Shown here piece by piece: positions 8,950 to 15,890 of a stretch of 15,890 bases of DNA. Origin of the DNA: Planoprotostelium fungivorum (lineage: Eukaryota > Evosea > Variosea > Cavosteliida > Cavosteliaceae); the NCBI GenBank assembly GCA_003024175.1, contig MDYQ01000420.1, positions 1 to 15,890 on the forward strand, in the 5' to 3' direction. Position 1 is the first letter of the stretch. Each line of letters starts with the position of its first letter. The notes beneath the pieces are model-generated. The model did no database searches. It saw only the letters and a program-made list of their open reading frames with translations, and had not been told where the DNA came from. Both the position numbers and the translations under genes were made by a program.

Positions 8950-9882
8950 ATGGCCCTCAAGATTGCCATTTCGTGGGTCCGCAGCCACGAGAAACAAAAT
9001 CCTGCAATTTACGATATAACCACAATATGGAACAGCTGGAATCTTGATGAAAAAAAGCATAGCCTGGTGCTTCTTTGTCCCGATGGAGAGAGAGCAGAAA
9101 AAGAGAGAGAATTAGAGAAGCAGAGAAAACGAGTTACTTTTCAAGCACCCAAAGCCAAAGTTAAAGAGCATCTTCATACCGAGATACACATTTTGGTCAT
9201 TCCCGGCCGCCACGCAAAAGATCTGGACGCTGATAGAGAGAATTTTGAGAGGTCTGTTCTTCGATTTGAATTACTCAAATGCACACCCATCTTGGCCATC
9301 TGTGGTGCCCTCCCACTCTTTCTCTCTGTCATTCGACATCACGAAGGGATTGACGCCAACGAACTCAGACTCAAAGATGTTGAGAGAGGAGAATCAGGCC
9401 ATTCAAATCGTCAAGGGATGATTCGTCTAAATCTAGAGGGGAGGATCGTGTACAACGTCGCCAAACATCCCCTCGAAGTTGAAGAGGGAACACTACTGTC
9501 ACAACACATTCCTAATGGAGAGGAGGTCAACAGCGTACATTCAACTGTATTACGCGAGGAGTTAATTCCAGCTATCCTCACTATCTCCGCAAGAGATTCG
9601 GTACGCAACACTATAGAATGTCTTGAGTCCAATCAACGTTGGAATGGCGGTCCTCTATTAGCAGTTCAGTTCCATGCTGAGGCTTATTGTTACCAGAATG
9701 AGAGTCCGCAAAAACAACTCATGTTGGCCTTCTTCGAGTTGGCTGTAGCAGACGCAGAATACGATTCAGGTTTCTATAGCAGTGAGGATGAGGAACAGGA
9801 GGAGGAAGAACCTTCAGATGAATCCTCAGATGGAGAGGATATACATGCAATTGTAAAAATTACACAAAGAATACACATTTAA
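8950..9882 (+). CDS. Class I glutamine amidotransferase-like / gamma-glutamyl hydrolase-like protein (peptidase C26)
   Basis: One uninterrupted exon of 310 codons in a locus where the other genes have introns. The class I GATase layout is visible: ILVIPGRHAKDLD (residues 81-93, the PGG-D loop), PILAICGALPLFLSV (113-127, nucleophile elbow with Cys118), VNSVHSTVL (193-201, matching the VNSxHxQ motif of the PuuD/C26 family) and QFHAEAYCY (240-248), giving His242 and Glu244. The predicted triad is Cys118-His242-Glu244. Known relatives hydrolyse gamma-glutamyl amide bonds such as gamma-glutamyl-GABA. Unusual points: the elbow has AICGA instead of GICRG, a charged helix (residues 46-62) precedes the core, and an acidic tail (about 279-297, SSEDEEQEEEEPSDESSDGE) follows it. 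A cytosolic enzyme is likely, but the changed elbow makes substrate and activity uncertain. Confidence 0.75.
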   Translation: MALKIAISWVRSHEKQNPAIYDITTIWNSWNLDEKKHSLVLLCPDGERAEKERELEKQRKRVTFQAPKAKVKEHLHTEIHILVIPGRHAKDLDADRENFERSVLRFELLKCTPILAICGALPLFLSVIRHHEGIDANELRLKDVERGESGHSNRQGMIRLNLEGRIVYNVAKHPLEVEEGTLLSQHIPNGEEVNSVHSTVLREELIPAILTISARDSVRNTIECLESNQRWNGGPLLAVQFHAEAYCYQNESPQKQLMLAFFELAVADAEYDSGFYSSEDEEQEEEEPSDESSDGEDIHAIVKITQRIHI

Positions 9883-9977
9883 ATACAGTGTATGTGTACA
9901 GTGATTATTTAAGAAGAACGTATACATTGTGGTGAACACTTCACTATCGTATTTGACCCCTTGATCAGACCTATCTA

Positions 9978-12634
9978 TCATTCAATACGGATTGGAAGAA
10001 AAAATGAAACACACAGGAAATATTCGTCGAAATTGATCCATAACATCCCATCTTCCTCAGAGTTGTACTGCAAGAACTCTGGCATCACAGTCTCCACATG
10101 TTGTTGTATCTGATTGTGAAATCGTCTGTGTTCTTGGCTCTCGGAAGGTATTTTGGCGGAAATATTCTCTGGTAGATCTCTTATACCTATACGATCAATT
10201 ACGTCTCTCGTCTCAATCCATCTATACCTTCGATGATAGTGGGTATTCCCTCGGTGATGACTTGCTTCCATAATGTCGATCGACATACGTCTTTAACATT
10301 GATGGGCTTTGGATCCTCTTTCCAAATGTAAGATACCTCCTAGCTTGGGATAGATTGGTTTCACCTAAACGTGTAGTAGAATCGAAGGAGGCTTGGAGTG
10401 GTATCCAAATATTATTACAAAAGGCAATTCTCCAAATTGCTCGTCTCTCTCCCTCTATATCAAAAATCTGAGGTGTGTGAAAGACTTGAACAATAGAAAG
10501 AGATTCTCACCTGAATCTGCAATTTATCCTGTGCATCCAAGCCATACAGATGAATGGCAACACCAAAACTTGAACAAGCACGGATCAATTGATTAGTACT
10601 CGGCCCCTTATAAAGCCGGCTCTTTTGAATAGATCATTATAATCCTTCACATCTTCTCCCTCTGAGTGAACATTCAACAGTAACTGCATCTTCTCTTGAT
10701 CAATACCAGTGGGTGGAGAGGAACGAGTTTGTCCGGAACCATTGCGACTCTGAATGATCTTATATCGATGGAAGAGCCTTTTTCGTGATTCAGATGGATT
10801 TTGATACTTCACACCCACTTTAGGTCCTTATCGGTCATCTGATCGATTTTGATCATCTTGTTCTCTATGTTGTATCATCCATCTATAGATCCCAGCACAA
10901 TGGAAATGAATGGTAATCATTCTTCGAGTGTGATTTGTGGCTGTCTGAAGAGACATGAGAACGGTCAATCAATCATCAAATCTCACCTTGATTTCATCGT
11001 AGAAACCCTTCAAATTGAAGGTGGACTTACCAGATAGCTTGACATACATCAGTATGTATCCCAGATATTGTTCTGCCAACTTCAGCTTTGATATCTTGTT
11101 GACTTGATTGGAGTCCTTGATGACGTCTTCCGTCTGTTTGAGGTATTTGGACATATCGTCGCAGCTTAGATGCGTAATGATCTTGTCCCTGATCTTGTGG
11201 GACGGGTCATTTGGGGGGTACAATTCCCCTATATAGGGGTTATTAGGTGCTATTGAAGAAAAAAAATAAGAGATTCACCAATCTCCTTTCCATATGTCCT
11301 CATCCTCTCAGCATCTTCTTTCAATACAGATGGGAGATTCATTTCTTTCAGCTCATTGCCCTCATCTTGCCTGTTGGCAATTTGGTCGACTAGAGGTGAA
11401 GATTCCGATAATCCCTCTTGTATCTGTATGGATCGTATCAGATATTTTGTCTCTTCACGTGAACCATATACTCACCACCTCGTTGGGAACTTTCTGAGAA
11501 TCCTTAATTTTGGGTGGCTTGGCTCTGGATTGACATTTTGATAATCTCTTGTTTAAGACATCTCGAATCTGGGCATTGTATCAGATATTGTATCATCTCT
11601 TCATTGGACCATCCAATTCACCCGCTCAAGGGAACTCTTCCGGTAATTCTCAATTTCAAATTTTGCTTTGTTGTTCTTCCACTCTTTCCTGAACTTTTTG
11701 AAATCACAGCCATTCTTCAGCCACTGCTCGAAAAAGTAGGCCACATAGGGGCCACAATTCTTCATGTCGCTGTTACTCTGCATACGTTGGTTCTGTGCAA
11801 GGATAGCCTTGTATTTTTTGCACTGATTTGAACGTCAGAATACACATGATGTACGTACATACGACTCACCCCGGGTATATGTGTCTTTATCCATTCTTTG
11901 TCTCTGCATGGTGGTACTTTACATTCTCCTTTAGGATCAAAGAGGAGGTTATCTTCTCTGTATTGATGATGATCAACATCCAATGACCAATATGATGCTC
12001 CTCGGGTATATGCACTGGCATGACAAAGAAAGAGATCTTCTTCTCTGATAATGCATTGATTGCCTCACTATAGGGTGAGTGATTATCACAATCATAAAGA
12101 GCCACTTGATGTATTTGCTAGGATCTCTCCGATAGCCTGAATCTAAAATGTACATGTCCTTTCTATCTCCAAGACTGTGACGCAATGAAATTAGCAGAAT
12201 ATCTGCATCGTATAGACTATTGGAATTGTCTGCGAATTCTTTGACCTTTTTCATATCGACATTCAGATGAGACTCTTTTCTTGCGTCAGAGAAAGAAGAG
12301 AGACGAGAGAGACTGACCTAAATTCAGCGGATTTTGCTTTCCTTCTGCATTTGGAGTATTCCCACCCTCTACTTCAGGCTTCATCGATAACCTGGGAGAA
12401 TCAGACATATCATGGATAGAATCACACACATCTCTCCATCCTTATCTCCCTCGAGATCTTCATCTATTTTCTTTACAGAAACCACCGTATACTATTTAAT
12501 CGGGTTAAAGATGTGAGGAGATGATGATACTGACCTCTTTGTCTTCAAAGTTCCGTTGGGTCCTTCATAGATGTATCGACATCACTCACGCTCCCGTTTG
12601 GAGCAAACTCTGTGGACCCATCTTGCTTGCTCAT
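9978..12634 (-). CDS. Ulp1/C48 cysteine protease-like protein with long C-terminal extension; one frame break
   Basis: Proposed exons: 12634-12590, 12491-12430, 12391-12318, 12274-12106, 12067-11870, 11822-11622, 11568-11476, 11423-11279, 11228-10987, 10862-10815, 10749-10651, 10606-10511, 10467-10365, 10317-10228 and 10186-9978; about 623 residues. The protease core carries the C48 triad motifs in order: SLYDADILLISL (like the LNDxxI helix), FFVMPVHIPEEHHIGHWMLI (His145), NLLFDPKGE (Asp), QSNSDMKNCGPYVAYFFEQW (Gln, and Cys at 11756-11754). SUMO or NEDD8 deconjugation, or a transposon-type Ulp1, is possible. Between His and Asp (about 11953-11961) frames disagree by two bases; dropping one GA of GAGA heals it. 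The rest is charged and unrecognised (KLKLAEQYLGYILMYVKLSG, ACSSFGVAIHLYGLDAQD, GMLWINFDEYF). Exons below 10987 are least certain: one intron there is 124 nt and alternative splice choices exist. Low-confidence boundaries apart, the protease core is clear. Confidence 0.6.
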
Positions 12635-12810
12635 GTTTTCTTTGAGGAAAAAACAAGCCTTGATTCAACTGATTATTGCGATTGCGCAATTCGCGTAGTG
12701 GGCGTTGACGTCCACAAACGAAGAAATAGGAAAATTGCAGTATTCTCTTCGGATTTGTAGAATGATCGCCCTGCGATCGCCTCGACCACTTTTTGATTGC
12801 TCATCTTGAT

Positions 12811-12871
12811 TGTTGGTTCTTCGTTCGAATGACTCCTGTTGATTCTTCGTTCGAATGACCACTGTTGATTC
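12811..12871. repeat. 26-bp tandem repeat, 2.3 copies
   Basis: Units begin TGTTGRTTCTTCGTTCGAAT at 12811 and 12837; a third partial unit (TGTTGATTC) starts at 12863. Units one and two differ at about three bases. Each contains TTCGTTCGAATGA with the 6-bp palindrome TTCGAA, so protein-binding sites spaced 26 bp apart are conceivable. Confidence 0.8.
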
Positions 12872-13029
12872 TAATCATTCACGGAGTTGCGAAAATCCGG
12901 CAACAGCATGCTCCACTGCAGATAGCTTGGGGAAAACGAAGACAGTCTTTGTGTTCTCGTTTGCGGTGGCAGAGTGGCAAGGTTCAGCCCGAAAAAAATA
13001 TAATATTTTGTCTCTTGTTGTAGTATGAC

Positions 13030-13045
13030 CGTGTGTGCACACACG
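13030..13045. repeat. 16-bp perfect palindrome CGTGTGTGCACACACG
   Basis: The sequence is its own reverse complement over 16 bases, made of (TG)n meeting (CA)n. It is an alternating purine-pyrimidine tract that could form a cruciform or Z-DNA. It sits 170 bases upstream of the proposed SET-gene ATG. It may be only a microsatellite turning point. Confidence 0.7.
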
Positions 13046-13214
13046 AAAAAAGCACGACACAGGCCATCTCTCAAGGATTTTCTTTCCAGTCCGTCAGATC
13101 AGGTAATATTGTAACATACGAAGGTTTCAAACGCTCTCCGTCCGTTACTATGCTCTTGAAAAATTCCGATCATGTTTTCAACAAAGATCGCAACATCAAC
13201 ATCACATCTCTTCG

Positions 13215-13950
13215 ATGGATCCAACCAAGTATCTCAAGAGTGCAGATAAACAACACAAAGGGCTAATAGAAGTCAGACATAGCGGAAGTCGCATTGTTGA
13301 GCGAAAGCGCATTATCGTGTTGGTTTTAAGAGTGCTTAGAAGATCCAAACCATCGATGCCTCCCGATTCCTTTACCTTCATCTTCTTCGTTTTCCATATT
13401 ACACCAGATTAACAAAATAGGGACGCAGATACTTCCTCAGAGAAGTGAGGAGGTGGCCACCAACCAGAAAAACCGAATCAGATGTTTACTCCGAACCTTC
13501 CCTTTGAGATCTTTTCAATCGAAGGTCGGATTGAAAAAGAAGAAGAATGCATCTTCCTCAGACCTGACGTCATTTCTGAAAGGAGAGAGAGTGCTGTTCG
13601 GCGAAACACGAGGAAGAACGTCTAAAAAAACGGAAGAAGTGCTATTTTTCACTTGTAAGTTTGAGAGGAATCGAATCCATCTCACAATTTCCAAGGTTAC
13701 AGCAGATGGCTAGATTTATGGACTCATTGGTCCCATGTCGCTGTTAAATTACGCATGTGAAGCGCCTCTGGTGATCGATGAATACGGTTGGAGTGTCAGA
13801 TTCAGAAGGAACGGTCAAATTGACGAGGAAGAAGAGATCACTGTGGATTGCGGAGGAGATGTGAACAAATGGCCTTGGTCATGTGGGTGTCGAGAGTGCC
13901 ATGAGTGGATTGCGCGGATAAAAAGAAAATCAACACATCCTTTCATATAA
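13215..13950 (+). CDS. SET-domain protein of SUV4-20/Set9 type, divergent active site
   Basis: Exons 13215-13316, 13482-13568, 13613-13654 and 13714-13950 give 155 residues in frame. The last two introns are 44 and 59 nt; the latter opens GTAAGT. The order of motifs follows the SUV4-20/Set9 SET domain: EVRHSGSRIVERKR (like the GAKIVATRRW strand), FEIFSIEGRI (like IELLVGCI), FLRPD, CYFSLIYGLIGPMSLLNYAC (like FSVMYS...LGPAAFINHDC), EEEEITVDCGG (like GEEISCYYG) and a terminal CGCRECHEW (like the post-SET CECYTC). Known relatives methylate histone H4 Lys20. Here NHxC is NYAC and the usual aromatic Tyr of the YYG/DYG turn is Cys (VDCGG), so catalysis is doubtful. Exon 1 and the 165-nt gap after it are the weakest part; 13482 could be the true start. 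The assembly seam begins inside the last exon, at 13864. Confidence 0.6.
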
Positions 13951-14859
13951 CATCTGAACGAAGCGAATCTACCCAATTGACAGGGAGATCTCTTATGGAA
14001 TATTAAGCAAAACAGATTGATGATCGGATCCTTCTGTGTCAATGCCGAGCAAAAATACTGCAAGATCATATATTCACAAGTGGTTACTATTTTCAAGTCA
14101 AACGTTTAGCCACAAGTTGCAGATCCACCGGTATTGTGCTCAATACATTGAGGACAGTGAGTGACTGTGATGGAGATTACGAGACCCGAGTACAATTCCT
14201 GCCTGTCTATGGAGGGGACAAAGGCAGCGTTCACCTGCGACGAGTACGTTCACAGTGTGTGTCTCTACTGCAATTGGGAAGGAGATGACTTCAGATATGA
14301 TGAGCATTAGGACGAGTTTCACAGGGATGAACATTATGATTCAGAGGAAAAATGGTGAATGNAACAAATGGCCTTGGTCATGTGGGTGTCGAGAGTGCCA
14401 TGAGTGGATTGCGCGGATAAAAAGAAAATCAACACATCCTTTCATATAACATCTGAACGAAGCGAATCTACCCAATTGACGGGGAGATCTCTTATGGAAT
14501 ATTAAGCAAAACAGATCGATGATCGGATCCTTCTGTGTCAATGCCAAGCAAAAATACTGCAAGATCATATATTCACAAGTGGTTACTATTTTCAAGTCAA
14601 ACGTTTAGCCACAAGTTGCAGATCCACCAGTATTGTGCTCAATACATTGAGGACAGTGAGTGACTGTGATGGAGATTACGAAACCCGAGTACAATTCCTG
14701 CCTGTCTATCGAGGGGAAAAAGGCAGCGTTCACCTGCGACGAGTACGTTCACAGTGTGTGTCTCTACTGCAATTGGGAAGGAGATGACTTCAGATATGAT
14801 GAGCATCAGGACAAGTTTCATGGGATGAACATTATGATTCAGAGGAAAAATGGTGAATG
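13864..14859. repeat. Direct duplication (about 2 x 498 bp) across the N at 14362
   Basis: Bases 13864-14361 and 14363-14859 are near-identical (about a dozen differences and one indel by eye, around 97-98%). They are joined by a lone N. The left copy continues the SET gene into the next gene and stops at the N; the right copy starts inside the SET exon and continues into the intact next gene. This is the pattern of two overlapping contig ends placed side by side. The left copy also has a stop (CAG to TAG, about 14308) and a one-base insertion close to its end. Confidence 0.92.
13951..14361 (+). pseudogene. Left, broken copy of the 5' part of the cysteine-rich gene
   Basis: This stretch follows the SET stop codon and repeats the beginning of the gene at 14519. 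It has the same exon-like segments, but a TAG at about 14308 replaces the CAG of the right copy, one extra base follows about ten nucleotides later, and the sequence ends at the N. It is most likely the error-prone end of a contig or an alternative allele rather than a second gene. Confidence 0.6.
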
Positions 14860-15296
14860 TCAAGGGGCCAGGCGTGTCTGCGCCTGCATCGAGTCACATG
14901 TCTCGTAAACAATGACTGTGATATTCAGTGTATAAAACATAAAGAAGACTCACGCAGATCGGTGGACCTTGGATCGATCCGAGCGTGTATAACCCAAATT
15001 GTGGGTTGAAGCCCGACGTAGACAAGCATTCTGACACGAGACTGTTTCCTCAGAGATTTGAGGGCAAGGAAGAAGAAACGTTCAGATACGAGAGAGACAC
15101 CTCCCTTGTACGTGATATAATCGATTTCTGGAAACGCGTGGCCTCTACCGTTACATGCGACAAGAGAATACCTCACCTGGTAGGAGACTCGACCATAACC
15201 GGTGGAGGAAAGAATAAGGTACATAAGAGAGGAAGCTCAGAAAGGAATGATCTGAAGGCGGGTCAACGCCGCATCAATGACAGCACATCTCTGTAG
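14519..15296 (+). CDS. Unrecognised cysteine-rich protein, about 207 residues
   Basis: Exons 14519-14581, 14622-14655, 14727-14904 and 14948-15296 sum to 624 nt in frame, ending in TAG. Introns are 40, 71 and 43 nt, and two of the donors are GTGAG and GTAAA. The N-terminal half is rich in Cys and His: SFCVNAKQKYC, HQYCAQYIED, HSVCLYCNWEGDDF, GECQGARRVCACIESH. This suggests zinc binding or disulphides. The C-terminal half is charged and ends basic (GGGKNKVHKRGSSERN). There is no clear signal peptide. Another frame is open across the first two exons and intron, so the 5' end could be built differently. I know no matching family. It lies downstream of the SET gene in the same orientation, and the 5' portion is the duplicated part. 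Confidence 0.5.
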
Positions 15297-15363
15297 ATTT
15301 GCAGACGGTTTACAGCGACACACATTGCGTCACTTATGGGAAAGAAGAAACATTAAACAATAA

Positions 15364-15836
15364 TTATTTATTGCCCAAAGGCCAACCACCCACCAGAGCC
15401 CCAGCGAAGAAGAGCGCCACCGACGCCAACGACTCGTCCAAAGAAGAAGAAGCGAAAGCCAGATAAGACCTCCGACTCTGACAAAGACTCACCTCTCGGG
15501 TCAAGAAGGTGGGGACGAAACCAACTGCCACTGCAAAGGGAACGACTGCTCCTACATCCAAGTTAGAGGACACAAAGGACACCACTCACCTGAGCTGAAG
15601 GCACGAACCGCCTCATCCACCACCACAGCCACGCGATCCACGCGATCCACATCGAAACAAGCGTCAGCAGTAGCTGGCGCTCAGAGATGAGTGACCCTCG
15701 ACTCACCTTCATCCATAAGCACATCTCCATCACATTGGCGCTCGAGATTGCCGACGGCCATCATCCTTCCAACCGGCGCGAGAACTCTCACCTCGTCCGG
15801 TTCCCCTGACGGCCGAGCCGTTGTGACTCGCGTCAT
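15364..15836 (-). CDS. Short unrecognised protein, about 133 residues, hydrophobic C-terminus
   Basis: Exons 15836-15707, 15673-15590 and 15551-15364 total 402 nt in frame. Introns are 33 nt (15706-15674, GTGAG to CCAG) and 38 nt (15589-15552, GTGAG to GTAG). The stop TAA is immediately joined to AATAAA (minus strand 15372-15367), a polyadenylation-like hexamer overlapping the last codons. Features: an acidic and valine-rich middle with a short VDRVDRV repeat, encoded by a 9-bp DNA duplication at 15631-15650, a hydrophobic segment (GAVVPFAVAVGFVPTF) and a second one at the end (SLASVALFFAGALVGGWP). These could be membrane segments. No family is recognised. An upstream exon right of 15836 is possible. 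It converges with the cysteine-rich gene (stops 67 bases apart). Confidence 0.45.
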
Positions 15837-15890
15837 CTTTCGGGGCTAGCCATCTGTGATGGCCTCCTTCCACAAACCTTCCTCAGAATC

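Larger units (their letters stand above)
12635..13214. promoter_or_regulatory. 580-bp spacer between divergent Ulp1-like and SET genes
   Basis: No convincing gene is seen on either strand; ORFs here are short, overlap each other in several frames and resemble nothing. The spacer holds a 26-bp tandem repeat (12811-12871), a 10-bp palindrome ATTGCGCAAT near 12680 and a 16-bp palindrome at 13030-13045. It should contain the promoters of both flanking genes. Confidence 0.4.

Noticed and set aside
8774-9019. An 81-codon plus-strand ORF upstream of the amidotransferase-like gene
   Set aside because: It overlaps the first exons of the minus-strand small gene and the amidotransferase start in another frame.
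9978-10820. Several single-base frameshifts in the 3' part of the Ulp1-like gene
   Set aside because: Most apparent shifts disappear when introns of 41-65 nt, some with AAG acceptors, are allowed, and the exon lengths then sum to a whole number of codons. Only the shift at about 11957 remains.
12361-12440. TG-repeat slippage mutation near the start of the Ulp1-like gene
   Set aside because: A 38-nt intron (12429-12392) ending CCCAG explains the frame change.
12862-13074. Two overlapping minus-strand ORFs in the spacer
   Set aside because: They overlap each other in different frames, have no intron-exon continuity and no recognisable motif.
13453-13713. An 86-codon ATG ORF over the SET exons
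   Set aside because: A lysine-rich shadow frame. The spliced frame gives consecutive SET motifs, while this one resembles nothing.
14341-14595. Minus-strand ORFs of 84-93 codons over the duplicated region
   Set aside because: They are antisense to the SET C-terminus and the cysteine-rich gene, and are repeated only because of the assembly duplication.
1-15890. tRNA, rRNA or CRISPR elements
   Set aside because: No cloverleaf with box A/B, rRNA signature or regularly spaced repeat array was seen by eye.

Overview
The window is nuclear DNA of an intron-dense eukaryote. Genes are broken every 50-300 bases by GT-AG introns of mostly 34-67 nt, usually opening GTGAG, and all three stop codons are used. 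I cannot name the species. Compact introns, a chromodomain Ty3 element and a fungal-type hAT piece would fit a fungus or an amoeba-like protist. Two single-N positions (5167 and 14362) show it is a draft assembly. All gene models were spliced by eye from reading frame and homology, without transcripts.

Layout: cullin-3 (minus, 1-2274, C-terminus off the left edge) is divergent from an ankyrin-repeat gene (plus, 2428-3807). The ankyrin gene converges within 10 bases on the 3' part of RED/IK, a spliceosomal protein (minus, 3818-4560). RED loses its 5' part next to a transposon island (about 4754-6993). The island holds a chromodomain Ty3/gypsy pol fragment (minus), a 390-bp near-palindrome, a hAT transposase C-terminus (plus) and, just beyond, a GAGAC/GTCTC-rich array. 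Next come an unrecognised plus-strand gene (7281-8069), a small minus-strand gene (8275-8822) and, divergent from it, an intronless class I glutamine-amidotransferase-like gene (8950-9882). A large minus-strand gene with a Ulp1/C48 SUMO-protease-like core (12634 down to 9978) follows. A 580-bp spacer with a tandem repeat leads to a small SET-domain gene related to the SUV4-20/Set9 type (plus, 13215-13950). Then come a cysteine-rich unknown gene (plus, 14519-15296) and a short minus-strand gene (15836-15364).

Several genes belong to protein-modification or chromatin systems (CUL3 ubiquitin ligase scaffold, Ulp1-like protease, SET protein), but nothing shows that they act together. Both N positions join near-identical overlapping copies, so about 330 and 500 bases are probably duplicated by assembly. 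The most unusual biological items are the inverted LTR-like palindrome, the GAGAC array, the SET protein lacking expected catalytic residues, the intronless amidotransferase-like gene and the cysteine-rich unknown gene.
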